From assembly GCF_900491745.1 (NCBI RefSeq), contig NZ_UETR01000002.1:186001-250000 (forward strand): a stretch of DNA of 64,000 nt. The letters are read 5' to 3'. Origin of the DNA: Amarolinea aalborgensis (GTDB lineage: Bacteria; Chloroflexota; Anaerolineae; SSC4; Amarolineaceae). The position numbers and the translations under genes are program-made. The notes below the pieces were generated by a model. That model had not been told where the DNA came from and did no database searches. It worked only from the letters and a program-made list of their open reading frames with translations. Numbering within the stretch: the first letter of the stretch is position 1; each line of letters begins with the position of its first letter. Shown here piece by piece: positions 48,580 to 59,200 of the stretch.

Positions 48580-50933
48580 GCCAATTGCACATTGCACTCC
48601 TTTTCCATTTCAATCAAAACCTCAATCAGTTTAGCCATCTTGCCAGCCAGGCCTGCTACAAGGGGCTGCTGCATGTGCTGCGGCGGCACGCCCGCCTGCC
48701 CTTTGCCATCCACATGTCCGGCAGCCTGATTCATGCCTTGCAGTGGTACGATCCGGAACCGCTGCAACTGCTGGCCGACGGCATCAACGCCGGCCAGTTT
48801 ACGCTCGTGGGCAGCACCTATGCGCAGAATGTGGCATACGCCAGCGATGATTGGGACAATCTGCTGCAGATGATGCTGCATCGTGAGGTCATGCAGCGCA
48901 ATTTTGGCGTCAGCCCGGCCATCTTCTGGAACCCAGAGCGCTGCTGGCGCCAATCCCTGGCGCCCGTGTTAAGGGCGGGCGGCTATTCACACACGCTGAT
49001 CGAAGGCGATTTCCTGCGCCAGGCCGGCAGCCCGCAGCCGCACGCCGTTTGGCAAACCGGCCAGGGCGATCATTCCATCACCCTCTTCAACGATGACCAA
49101 CACCTGAAGAATGTGATGAATTACGCCATCTGGACTGGACGCACCGGCCGCGCCCTCGACTACCTACGCACGCTGGCCGCGCAGCCTGACAGTGACAGCT
49201 ACTATCTGTGGTACGCTGAGGATGCGGAGGCGACGGGCCTCTGGGGTCATGCGCGCGGCGTCCTGCCGCAATCGGCCTGGGCCAATCTCGATCGCTTGCT
49301 CACCGAGTTGGAGCAGCAACCGTGGCTGGCGATTACCGCGCCGACGCAGGCGCCCAAGCCGCAGGGCGTTCTGCCCGTCATACCCGATGGACAGGCCTCG
49401 TGGATGGTGGCGTCGCTGCGCGCCACGGGCAAGCCTTATCATGAGGACGGTTACCAGGACTGGTTCGATTTCAACGCGCGCTCGCCCAAACTGGCCTATT
49501 TTCGCAGCCTTTTCGACGGGATTCGTGCGCGCTTGCAAGCCAGCCAGGCCGCGCCGCCGGCCAACGACTCGACTGAGCCTTCGGCGAGCCTTCGGCATGA
49601 GCGCTCAGTCGAACGCTCAGTCGAACCGCTCGCCGAAGTCGCGGCCGCGGCGCGCCTCATCGCCCAGGCCCACCTGGCACTGGCCGCGCATCAGTATGAA
49701 TTTGGCTGTATCGGCATCGGTCAGCCGGGCGATCGCCAATGGGAGATGGCACGCGCCGCGCTGGTGTGTCTGCGTGCGGCCGAACTGGCTGCGGCCGCCG
49801 TGTCTGCGCCGGATTTTTCAGGTCGCCGCGACGCGGTCGTGGATAGCCCACACCTGTCCGCTGCCGACCCCGAAGCCGCCAGTGATCCTTTCGATTGGCG
49901 CGCGGAACGACGCCAGCAGTTGGCGAATGCGCCCGCCGCGGCGACTTCACCCGGCGTGCGCTGTTGGCGCGAAGATGTCAATGACGACGGCCAGGAGGAG
50001 ATCTGCCTGGCGAGCGCGCGCCTCTTTGCCGTCCTGACCGCGCTGGGCGGCCGTCTGCTGTACGCCTTCGATCTCCAGGAGGGTGTCTCCTGGGTGGGCA
50101 ACGAAAACGCCATGCCGCCGGCGCCTTTTAGCCAGGACGGCGCCTATCCGGTGATCACGCGCACCTGGCCGATGGCCTGGATTCCCACGACCTTCGAGGC
50201 CGATGTCAGCAGCTTCACGGCGGCTGCGGCCGACCCGCGTATCCTCTGGGGACAATTCCTGCCTGACGATTGGTGGGATGGCGAACCAGAAACGACGCCG
50301 ACCTACTTCGCGCCCGCCTTGCCTGCCCCCTCGCCGCCGGAGTGGCGTCCGGTTGCGGCGCAGACGCGCGCCCTGGCCGATTATCTTTGGCTGGATGACC
50401 ATCTTGTGCTCGAACCGGCTGAGAATGTGGCCTGGGACGTCGTTGAGACGGCCGACGGCGTCATTTTTTCTGTACAGCGCGACACGTTTACCCTGCGCAA
50501 GCAGGTGACGCTGCACGCCGATGGCCTGGAAGTGGTGTATCGCCTGCGCCTTGCCGCGGCTCGCCTGAGCGTTCGACTGAGCGCTCACGCCGAAGGCTCG
50601 CCGGAGTCTGCAGCGCCGGTTGCCGTACGCCTGGTCATCGAGAATGAGCTGTGTCCATCCAGCGTGGATCTGCTGGATGCCGGCCGCCAGGCCGCGGTTT
50701 ACTGGCAGGCGGACGGACTGCCGCAAGCCAGCGCCGATGCGGGCACGCGCGGGGTGCTGAACCGGGCTGTCAACTACCTGGCGGTGTTCCAGGCGCAGCC
50801 CGCGCCCGACGATGTCGCCGGCGCGGATGGCCTCTTTGCCCTGACCCTGGCGCCGCAGTTTTCCTGGCGCTTGGCGCCGGGAGAGGAGGCTGTTCTGGGT
50901 CTGCGCTGGCGGGCGTTGAAGGTTGCCGCCTAG
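48576..50933 (+). CDS. Glycoside hydrolase family 57-type protein with repeat-derived insertion
   Basis: A 785-aa protein. Residues 1-350 form a GH57/38-like barrel: LFHFNQNLNQFSHL in the place of the HxHQP motif, FAIHMSGSLIHAL, IFWNPERCW (W-x-P-E region with a candidate catalytic Glu) and YYLWYAEDAEATGLWG (the D-A-E region). The C-terminal 300 residues look like a beta-sandwich domain (LRKQVTLHADGLEVVYRLRL). GH57 enzymes act on alpha-glucans. Residues about 330-355 (DSTEPSASLRHERSVERSVE) come from the expanded dispersed repeat at 49567, inserted in frame between helices. A smaller relative of the element lies near residue 662. Confidence 0.75.
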   Translation: MSQLHIALLFHFNQNLNQFSHLASQACYKGLLHVLRRHARLPFAIHMSGSLIHALQWYDPEPLQLLADGINAGQFTLVGSTYAQNVAYASDDWDNLLQMMLHREVMQRNFGVSPAIFWNPERCWRQSLAPVLRAGGYSHTLIEGDFLRQAGSPQPHAVWQTGQGDHSITLFNDDQHLKNVMNYAIWTGRTGRALDYLRTLAAQPDSDSYYLWYAEDAEATGLWGHARGVLPQSAWANLDRLLTELEQQPWLAITAPTQAPKPQGVLPVIPDGQASWMVASLRATGKPYHEDGYQDWFDFNARSPKLAYFRSLFDGIRARLQASQAAPPANDSTEPSASLRHERSVERSVEPLAEVAAAARLIAQAHLALAAHQYEFGCIGIGQPGDRQWEMARAALVCLRAAELAAAAVSAPDFSGRRDAVVDSPHLSAADPEAASDPFDWRAERRQQLANAPAAATSPGVRCWREDVNDDGQEEICLASARLFAVLTALGGRLLYAFDLQEGVSWVGNENAMPPAPFSQDGAYPVITRTWPMAWIPTTFEADVSSFTAAAADPRILWGQFLPDDWWDGEPETTPTYFAPALPAPSPPEWRPVAAQTRALADYLWLDDHLVLEPAENVAWDVVETADGVIFSVQRDTFTLRKQVTLHADGLEVVYRLRLAAARLSVRLSAHAEGSPESAAPVAVRLVIENELCPSSVDLLDAGRQAAVYWQADGLPQASADAGTRGVLNRAVNYLAVFQAQPAPDDVAGADGLFALTLAPQFSWRLAPGEEAVLGLRWRALKVAA
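49567..49640 (+). repeat. Expanded dispersed element inside the GH57 gene
   Basis: It opens with the same left border as the ATPase element (CCAACGACTCGACTGAGC ends near 49578) and closes with GCTCGCCGAAGTC (49628-49640). Extra palindromic units (GCTCAGTCGAAC twice, CCTTCGGCGAG) lie between. About 75 bp were added without breaking the frame. Confidence 0.75.
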
Positions 50934-51049
50934 CCGCGCCCGTCATGAATGGTCGCGCTGATCCGCCGGATTGCGCCGGCGCGCCGCGTTTTCATGGATC
51001 AATCATGGATGGCAAGCAAGCCATGTGCACTTTCGGAGGTTAGGCCCGC

Positions 51050-52468
51050 ATGACCACAGACGACACTCTGGCCGATGAACGGGAAGCCCGACGTCAGCAA
51101 GAAATTGCCCGCAGCGCCCTCAGCCTGCAAGCGCGTGACCCTCGCGTGCGCGAGGCCGCGGCCCGCCGCCTGGGCGATTTGCGCGCGCCGCCCGCTCCGC
51201 TGTTGACCGCGCTGCATGATCCGAATAGCTTCGTGCGCGCGGCCGCGGCGCATGCCCTGGGGTTGAGCGACGTCAGCGGCGCAGGTGACGAGGAATTGAA
51301 ATCCGAGGTGATCGAGCAGCTTCTAGCTGCCATTGACGACCAGAACGATTACGTGTGCGAGGCCGCGCTCGGCTCCCTGGGTCTTTTGAATGCCCAAGAA
51401 GCGCGTGACCAGGTGCTCGAATGCTTGAACGATGAGAGCGAGCGCGTGGTCAGGGGCGCGGTGACCGCCCTGGGGCGCCTGGGTGCGCCGGAGGACGGTG
51501 AACGAGTCGCCGCATTTCTCGACCACCCGCAGCCGGCCATGCGCCTGGCGGCCGTACGCGCGGTTGGGCTGTTGAACTACGCGCCCGCCGCGCCGAAACT
51601 ACTGGCCGGCCTGATCGCTGATCGCCGGCTCGATCTGCCCCGCCGTGTGCGCCTGCCCTTGCTCACCGCTTACGTCGAGGCCCTGTCGCGCTTACACGCG
51701 CGTGAGGCCATTCCCTTGTTGGTGGAACTGGCGCAGCAAGAGATCGGCGTGCGCACGGCGGCTGTGGAGACGCTGGTGCGCTGGCAGGCAGCCGAAGTCG
51801 CGCCGCTCCTCATCGCGCTGCTGGGTGATCCCAGTTGGCGCCTACGCCGCGCCATGCTGCGCCTCTTGCGCCAGGCGAACTACCGGCTGGCGCTGCCGCT
51901 GGTGCGCCCGCTGCTGCGAGATGAGCGCGATGCCTTGCGCGAAATGGCCCTGACCATCGTCACCGAATGGGGCGATGCGGCGGCTGTGGATTCGGTGCGC
52001 CAGATAGCCTTCAGCGATCCCAATCCGTTCCGGCGGCCGCAGGCCGTGATCAGCCTGGCGCTGTTGGCCGGCGCGAGCGCGCTGCCTGACCTGATCAAAT
52101 TGACCGGCGATCTCAACGGCCATGTGCGGCGCGCGGCGGCCGAAGCCCTGGGTCGCCTGCCTGGTCTGCCGCCGGCCGCGGTCAATGCGCTGCAGCGCCT
52201 GCTCGATGATCCAGTGGCTGGCGATGCCGCACGCGCGGCGCTGGCGGTGCAAGGCGAACCTGGTTTCGATGCATCGCCGCCGCGGCAACCGCCTATGCTG
52301 GCGCCGCCGGCCTTGCAACCGCGGATTCCAGTGCTGCTTGAGATGCTGCAGGAATGGCAGACGACGCTGCCGGCGTTAACCTCACCTGACCAATTGGCTG
52401 CGGTCGCGCAGCTCGATCAGGCGCTGACACACCTCATCCGCGTGCTGCGCGAGGCCGCCGACGGTTAG
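51050..52468 (+). CDS. HEAT-repeat protein
   Basis: A 472-aa solenoid protein made of about eleven HEAT/PBS-lyase-like repeats of roughly 31 residues, such as LLTALHDPNSFVRAAAAHAL, VLECLNDESERVVRGAVTAL and LIALLGDPSWRLRRAMLRLL. A final helix pair (ITHLIRVLREAADG region) closes it. There is no signal peptide or catalytic motif. Such proteins are scaffolds or bind phycobilin, protein or nucleic acid partners; the partner here is unknown. It follows the GH57 gene by 116 bases on the same strand. Confidence 0.85.
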   Translation: MTTDDTLADEREARRQQEIARSALSLQARDPRVREAAARRLGDLRAPPAPLLTALHDPNSFVRAAAAHALGLSDVSGAGDEELKSEVIEQLLAAIDDQNDYVCEAALGSLGLLNAQEARDQVLECLNDESERVVRGAVTALGRLGAPEDGERVAAFLDHPQPAMRLAAVRAVGLLNYAPAAPKLLAGLIADRRLDLPRRVRLPLLTAYVEALSRLHAREAIPLLVELAQQEIGVRTAAVETLVRWQAAEVAPLLIALLGDPSWRLRRAMLRLLRQANYRLALPLVRPLLRDERDALREMALTIVTEWGDAAAVDSVRQIAFSDPNPFRRPQAVISLALLAGASALPDLIKLTGDLNGHVRRAAAEALGRLPGLPPAAVNALQRLLDDPVAGDAARAALAVQGEPGFDASPPRQPPMLAPPALQPRIPVLLEMLQEWQTTLPALTSPDQLAAVAQLDQALTHLIRVLREAADG

Positions 52469-52526
52469 GCGCAGGCAGATGCATCCTTTAGAGCAGACCG
52501 CGCCGACGCCACGCAAGCGTTTGGGT

Positions 52527-53234
52527 TTATAGGCGCTCAAGCCTTAGCAGCAAGTCAGGTAACAGGCCGAGATGTTCGAGCTGGTAGAAGCCTGGGTGAT
52601 CAGTTGGCGGAGATTCAGCCAGTTCGTGCGCCCATGTCAAATGATGGGGAACGTACACGGCGCAGGCGCCGAGCGCCAGCACCGGTAAAATGTCGGAGCG
52701 CAGTGAGTTGCCGACCATGAGAAACCGGCTTGGCGCAATCCCGTGTCGCTGCAAGAGGGCTGCGTAGCTGGTCGGACTTTTGTCGCTCACGATTTCGACA
52801 TGGCGGAAGTAGCGGGCCAAACCGGAGCGAGCCATCTTCGTCTCCTGGTCGCGCAAATCGCCTTTAGTAATCACCATGAGCGGGTAGGTTTCGGCCAACG
52901 CGGCGACCGTTTCGGCTGCATGTTCAAGCAGTTCAACGTCGGCCGCCAGCATGGCTTTGGCCGTATCAATGATCGTTTGGATATCGCCGCCGGAGATGCG
53001 GTTTTCCGTCAATTCCAGGGCCGTTTCGATCATCGAAAGCGCAAAGGCTTTGATGCCGTAGCCAAAGTGCTGCAGATTGTGCATCTCGGTCTGGTAGAGA
53101 CGCTCATCAATCCATTCTGGGGGCTGATAATGGCTGAGGAGCTGCCTGAACCTGGCCTGAGTGTTGACATAAAGACGCTCATTGTGCCACAGCGTATCAT
53201 CGGCATCAAAGGCAATCGTTTCGAATCGAGACAT
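52527..53234 (-). CDS. HAD-superfamily hydrolase
   Basis: A 235-aa phosphatase. Motif I is AFDADDTLWHNE (nucleophile and acid Asp), motif II VITKGD, and motif III/IV FLMVGNSLRSDILP after a conserved Lys (SDKSPTSY). The helical cap lies between about residues 20 and 90. ATG 53234 starts 4 bases after the MFS transporter stop, so the two form a small operon. The YjjG/Gph-like layout suggests a small-molecule or nucleotide phosphatase. The transporter may import the substrate or export the product. Confidence 0.87.
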   Translation of the reverse strand: MSRFETIAFDADDTLWHNERLYVNTQARFRQLLSHYQPPEWIDERLYQTEMHNLQHFGYGIKAFALSMIETALELTENRISGGDIQTIIDTAKAMLAADVELLEHAAETVAALAETYPLMVITKGDLRDQETKMARSGLARYFRHVEIVSDKSPTSYAALLQRHGIAPSRFLMVGNSLRSDILPVLALGACAVYVPHHLTWAHELAESPPTDHPGFYQLEHLGLLPDLLLRLERL

Positions 53235-53238
53235 GGCT

Positions 53239-54408
53239 TTACGTAGTCCTCCGCGGCGTCGGCGAGAGCCGGCCGGCAACCTGGATGATCAAGAAAACAC
53301 CTGCCAGCAGGAAAATCACCACGCCATAGGCCCGCCCGATGCCGAAGGCATCGGCCAGGCGTCCCAGCACCAAGGGAAGCGTCAGGATCGCAAGGCCCGA
53401 AGCCAGCGTGGCGCGTGCGCTGGCCTGGACTGTGTTACTCCCCGCCGCGCCGATGGCCAGCGAGAGGATCAGGGGGTAGAGGCTGGCGATACCTAACCCG
53501 GTGACAAGCAGGCCGGCCAGTCCCAGCCCTGTGATCCGCGCCTGCCAGAAAAGCAGGAAACCGACGCCTGCCACCAAGATAGACCCTGTGACAACGTGCG
53601 GAGTGGAAAATCGTCGCACCAGCAGGCTTCCTGCCAGGCGGCCGAGAGCCATGCCCACAAAGAACAGGCTGACGGCCTGGGCGGCAGTCGTGATGGACAT
53701 CCCCAGCGCGTTCTTCAGGTAATCAGCGCTCCAGGAAACCATACAGAATTCAGCCGAAACAGCCAGGACGATCGCCGTCCAGAACGCCCAATACACGAAG
53801 GGCAGGGGCTGCCTGGCCTGGGCAAGGGCTGCCGGAGTCGAAGCTGGTGAGGGAACAGAGGCTTTCCTGAAACTCAGGTACAGCAAGATGGGCGTCAAGG
53901 CAACCATCCCTAAGGACACCCGCCAGCCTCCCTCCACACGAGCAAACCAGCCCACGAGCAGCGGTGCGGCCACCACCACCAGCGAGGAAATGACGTTGGC
54001 TTCTGTCAGCGCGACCGCTCGCATCTCGCCGTGTTGATCCGACAGGGCGGAAGGCACAATGGCCAGGATCAGTGAACCGACTAATCCCATCAGAAAGGAA
54101 GCGCCGATCGTGATCGGGGGCGTCCTGCCGGCCACCAGGAGGAGGGCGCCCAGGCTCATGCCGCCAGCGCCGATCCACAGTGCACGCCCGCGCCCCACGC
54201 GCTCGATCAGCCAGTGGCCGCCTAAGCCAGCCAGTAACATGCCGATGGCAAACGCCGTGAAATGCAGACTGCTCACGGTGTACGATAACTTCAGTTCGTC
54301 TTTCAAGAAGGGCGTGATCGGACCCAGGACATTGAGGAAATAACCATAGAAGGCTAGAAGCAGGTAGGCCAACCAGGTGAAGCGATTCCGCTGAAAGGTT
54401 TGAGTCAA
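53239..54408 (-). CDS. Major facilitator superfamily transporter
   Basis: A 389-aa membrane protein with 11-12 hydrophobic helices. The loop 2-3 motif GGHWLIERVGRGRALWIGAG fits the MFS A-motif (G-x-x-x-D/E-R-x-G-R). The second half repeats it as LGRLAGSLLVRRFSTPHVV. The central loop (about residues 190-205) contains the usual charged, Pro/Ala-rich stretch. Sugar and FucP-like permeases share this look, but the substrate cannot be read. It lies directly upstream of the HAD gene. Confidence 0.88.
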   Translation of the reverse strand: MTQTFQRNRFTWLAYLLLAFYGYFLNVLGPITPFLKDELKLSYTVSSLHFTAFAIGMLLAGLGGHWLIERVGRGRALWIGAGGMSLGALLLVAGRTPPITIGASFLMGLVGSLILAIVPSALSDQHGEMRAVALTEANVISSLVVVAAPLLVGWFARVEGGWRVSLGMVALTPILLYLSFRKASVPSPASTPAALAQARQPLPFVYWAFWTAIVLAVSAEFCMVSWSADYLKNALGMSITTAAQAVSLFFVGMALGRLAGSLLVRRFSTPHVVTGSILVAGVGFLLFWQARITGLGLAGLLVTGLGIASLYPLILSLAIGAAGSNTVQASARATLASGLAILTLPLVLGRLADAFGIGRAYGVVIFLLAGVFLIIQVAGRLSPTPRRTT

Positions 54409-54553
54409 AATGCACTTCTCTTTACGATAGGGTCATCGTGCGACCATCCCTCAAGTCAACGATCGGGAATTATCTGTTGTCCCAACATTCTGAATCGCAA
54501 TGTCTTGAAGCTAGGGTGCGGGTTAAAGATTCGCAGGTTTGTAGTTGGCGTTT

Positions 54554-54943
54554 TTACGAGGCAATCACCTGAATTGGATACTGCGCAAACAAAGGGTCAA
54601 CGCTCAACACAGGAATGTTCTCCACCATGGCTTGTGCGATAAGTAGGCGGTCAAATGGGTCTTTGTGGTGGAAGGATAGCTGTTGTATGCCAAATACGTG
54701 CGCAGCTTGCACTGATAAGAGCTCAATGCGATTCGCGCGTTCTTGCTCGTGAATGATTTCTTGCAGTGGGCGATTCAGATCAAGCTTGCCCAGTTGGGCT
54801 TTGATCTGCATTTCCCATATGCTGGCGACACTCAGCACCAAGCTGTTCGCTTCATCTTCACACAACTGCAAGACACGCGCGGGTAGTTTCTCCGATTCAC
54901 TATCCCACCAAATGAAGATTTGCGTATCCAGAAGCAGTCTCAT
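54554..54943 (-). CDS. vapC: VapC-type PIN-domain toxin
   Basis: A 129-aa PIN RNase. LLLDTQIFIWW carries the first metal Asp, VLSVASIWEMQIK the Glu, DPFDRLLIAQA the next two acids and VLSVDPLF the last Asp, so the active site is complete. VapC toxins cut tRNA or rRNA when free of their antitoxin. ATG 54943 overlaps the antitoxin stop as ATGA. The pair is more AT-rich than the metabolic genes around it. Confidence 0.9.
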   Translation of the reverse strand: MRLLLDTQIFIWWDSESEKLPARVLQLCEDEANSLVLSVASIWEMQIKAQLGKLDLNRPLQEIIHEQERANRIELLSVQAAHVFGIQQLSFHHKDPFDRLLIAQAMVENIPVLSVDPLFAQYPIQVIAS

Positions 54944-55176
54944 ACTGTGCCCAGCCAAAATTCATCCGGCAAGGGGTCATTGAAATCGGCATGCATCCGC
55001 ATCGCACCTTGGTGCAAGCCAGCAATACGGCGTTTACGGGGCGATTTCACGGGAACGAGCCTGATCAGCGGGACATTATCTTTGGCGATGACAACGTCAC
55101 CACCTTTCAGGGCCAATGTCATTAGTTGGAGTAGCTGTGTTTGTGCTTCGTGGATATCTACCGTTGTTGCGCTCAT
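54940..55176 (-). CDS. Phd/YefM-family antitoxin
   Basis: A 78-aa antitoxin. VDIHEAQTQLLQLMTLALKGGDVVIAK is a Phd N-terminal DNA-binding fold, followed by NVPLIRLVPV. The C-terminal part (PDEFWLG) is the region that wraps the toxin. It represses its own operon in known cases. The gene lies directly upstream of vapC. A fragment of an unrelated nucleotidyltransferase gene is found just before its start. Confidence 0.88.
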   Translation of the reverse strand: MSATTVDIHEAQTQLLQLMTLALKGGDVVIAKDNVPLIRLVPVKSPRKRRIAGLHQGAMRMHADFNDPLPDEFWLGTV

Positions 55177-55194
55177 CTCCTGTCTCCCTGTTGT

Positions 55195-55240
55195 CGTTGA
55201 AAAGACTCAATAGATCGGCAAAGTCGGAGTTTGGGTTCGA
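55195..55240 (-). pseudogene. Fragment of a nucleotidyltransferase/partner gene junction
   Basis: The sequence AAAAGACTCAATAGATCGG and its flank closely match 22499-22536, the overlap of the broken nucleotidyltransferase and its partner. On the minus strand it reads NSDFADLLSLFND in one frame and LRLCRSIESFQRQ in another, as in the intact pair. Nothing of either gene remains beyond it. Confidence 0.6.
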
Positions 55241-55255
55241 TAGAGCCTGTTCTCG

Positions 55256-55507
55256 TCATGCGCAGTATAGCACCGATGGTCTTCTCTGCCCAACGGCGCT
55301 TTCTTGTTCAGGTCCAGTTTTTTGCTGGGTGATCCATTGGTAACAGATCTTTGCCCCGTGAATCCTGACCGTCTTCCGGGGTGGTTTGGCGAACGCCGGC
55401 GAGAACGCTTGAATCCTATCCACCGCCTCGCGCTCGAATACCCGTTCCCCGCATACAGAACATTCGTAGCTAACATGGCCCGCTTGATGCGGCGGAGAAT
55501 AGCTCAT
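55256..55507 (-). CDS. Doubtful small zinc-ribbon-like ORF
   Basis: An 83-aa frame containing YECSVCGERVFE and AKICYQW, with one CXXC pair. It has no clear ribosome site and no recognised family. The 418-base gap between the antitoxin gene and the acyl-CoA synthetase otherwise holds only the nucleotidyltransferase fragment, so this may be debris from an older insertion. Confidence 0.2.
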   Translation of the reverse strand: MSYSPPHQAGHVSYECSVCGERVFEREAVDRIQAFSPAFAKPPRKTVRIHGAKICYQWITQQKTGPEQESAVGQRRPSVLYCA

Positions 55508-55594
55508 CGCTTGTCACATCGTGCTTGTATCATACCCCATCACCTAAAAATCGCCCCAGAAACTGCCTCCGGCTTCATTGGCACAGTGGCTCTG

Positions 55595-57556
<1,962 letters not shown>

Positions 57557-57603
57557 ACTGCCCTCCGCTCACTGTCCACCGCTCTCCGATCTCCGGTCTC
57601 GGA

Positions 57604-58527
57604 TCACAGAATCCGCTTCCCCAGCAGCGAACAGACCAACTCCACCGCCAGTTCCGCCGTCTTATTGCCGTGATCCAGGATCGGGTTGATTTCAACCACG
57701 TCAACGGCTGCCACGCGGCCGGACTCGGCCAGCAGTTCCATCAGGAGATGGGCTTCACGGTAGCTGAGGCCGCCGGGCACCGGCGTCCCCACGCCGGGCG
57801 CGAAGTCCGGGTCGAGCGCATCCATGTCCAGGCTGATGTGCAGGCGCGGGAAGGCGGCCAGGCGGTCCAGCACGCGGCGGGCGATGCGCGCCATCCCCTG
57901 TTCATCAATCTCGCGCATCGTGAAGACGGTGATGCCGCTCTGCTTGAGCTGCAGCCGTTCCGCGCCGTCCAGGTCACGCACGCCGATCATGACGATCTGC
58001 GCCGGCTTGAGTTGGCTGTGGCGTCCGATCTCGGCCAGGCTGGCTGCGCCAAGCCCCAAGAGCGCAGCCACCGGCATTCCGTGGATGTTGCCGCTGGGTG
58101 TGGTTTCCGGGGTGTTGAAATCGGCGTGCGCGTCAATCCAGAGCAGGCCCATCGCACCCACGCTGCCCGTGCCGGCGACAGTCCCCATGGCGATCGAATG
58201 GTCTCCGCCCAGGAAAATCGGCAAGTCTGGTCCGCCTGCCAGGGCGGCGGCGCGGGTGTACAACTCCTGCGTCACCTGCGCAATGGCGGGCAGATGGCGC
58301 AGATCGTTGGCGCGGGTGATTGCCTCGGTCGAGGCTTCGGGCACCGGCACATTGAGGTTGCCCTCATCGCGCACCTGGTAGCCCAGGCGCTCCAGGTGCG
58401 CCTGCAGACCCGCGTAGCGCAGCGCGCTTGGCCCCATGTCCACCCCGCGGCGCTGCTGGCCCAGGTCCATCGGCACGCCGATGATACGCAGGCACTGCCC
58501 GGCGGCGGCATCAGGTTGCTGACGCAT
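57604..58527 (-). CDS. rocF: Arginase (ureohydrolase family)
   Basis: A 307-aa manganese enzyme that splits arginine into ornithine and urea. FLGGDHSIAMGT, IDAHADFNTPETTPSGNIHG and SLDMDALDPDFAPGVGTPVP supply the complete set of Mn-binding His and Asp residues. The SGN and VPGG elements favour arginase over agmatinase. ATG 58527 overlaps the stop of the upstream gene by 17 bases. It is followed by the acyl-CoA synthetase gene after 47 bases. Confidence 0.92.
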   Translation of the reverse strand: MRQQPDAAAGQCLRIIGVPMDLGQQRRGVDMGPSALRYAGLQAHLERLGYQVRDEGNLNVPVPEASTEAITRANDLRHLPAIAQVTQELYTRAAALAGGPDLPIFLGGDHSIAMGTVAGTGSVGAMGLLWIDAHADFNTPETTPSGNIHGMPVAALLGLGAASLAEIGRHSQLKPAQIVMIGVRDLDGAERLQLKQSGITVFTMREIDEQGMARIARRVLDRLAAFPRLHISLDMDALDPDFAPGVGTPVPGGLSYREAHLLMELLAESGRVAAVDVVEINPILDHGNKTAELAVELVCSLLGKRIL

Positions 58528-59155
58528 AGCCCACCACCTGCGGATCGCCCCACACGGCCCAATTCCAACGCGCATCGCCCAGGCCATCCGTCACCAGCTG
58601 CACCGTGACCTCGCGGCCGGCCAGGGACGGCAGCACGATTTCGACGGGGTCCCAGCGGCAGGAGGCTTTGAGCGTGCTCCACAGCTTGTGGCCGTTGACG
58701 TAGAGACGAAAAGCAACCGGGTTGTTGTCCGTAATCAGCGAACCATCACGCACACCGACGCTGGCCCGGAAGCGCAATCGCTCCACGGCCATCGGCACCG
58801 TGAATTGATACTCGATCACAGCCGCGCCTGCCACCGGCGGGTGTTCCCAAATCGCCGGCCGCAGCTCGCCGCCGCTGGAAGCCGGTCCCACCTTGATTTC
58901 CATGCCGGCCGGGGCCTGCGTGGATGCCTGGCGGGCGTTGGCGAACTGCTCCACCATGTCGAAGCGCCAGATCACCTGCGGCTGACTGCCTTCCAACTCG
59001 CCCAGCGTAGGCGAGCGCCATTGCTCTTCCTGCCACTTCAGGAAACTGATGAACTCGGACAGGCGCACCAGGCTCTCTTCGTTGAGATCTGTGATGCGCC
59101 GTGTAATCTCAGCGAGAATCTCGGTTCGTTCATCCAAATCAATATCAATTGACAT
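58511..59155 (-). CDS. Conserved hypothetical protein with predicted beta-sandwich domain
   Basis: A 214-aa protein not assigned to a named family. The first 45 residues are helical (ITDLNEESLVRLSEFISFLK, a segment seen in small DUF2281-like proteins). The rest (AIWEHPPVAGAAVIEYQFTV, RLYVNGHKLWSTLKASCRWD) looks like a carbohydrate-binding or jelly-roll domain of the NPCBM/galactose-binding kind. There is no signal peptide. It overlaps the arginase gene by 17 bases, which suggests co-expression. Confidence 0.55.
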   Translation of the reverse strand: MSIDIDLDERTEILAEITRRITDLNEESLVRLSEFISFLKWQEEQWRSPTLGELEGSQPQVIWRFDMVEQFANARQASTQAPAGMEIKVGPASSGGELRPAIWEHPPVAGAAVIEYQFTVPMAVERLRFRASVGVRDGSLITDNNPVAFRLYVNGHKLWSTLKASCRWDPVEIVLPSLAGREVTVQLVTDGLGDARWNWAVWGDPQVVGYASAT

Positions 59156-59200
59156 AACGCTTCCATAATCTCGAATCAGCGTTTTATCATTCAGGACGGA

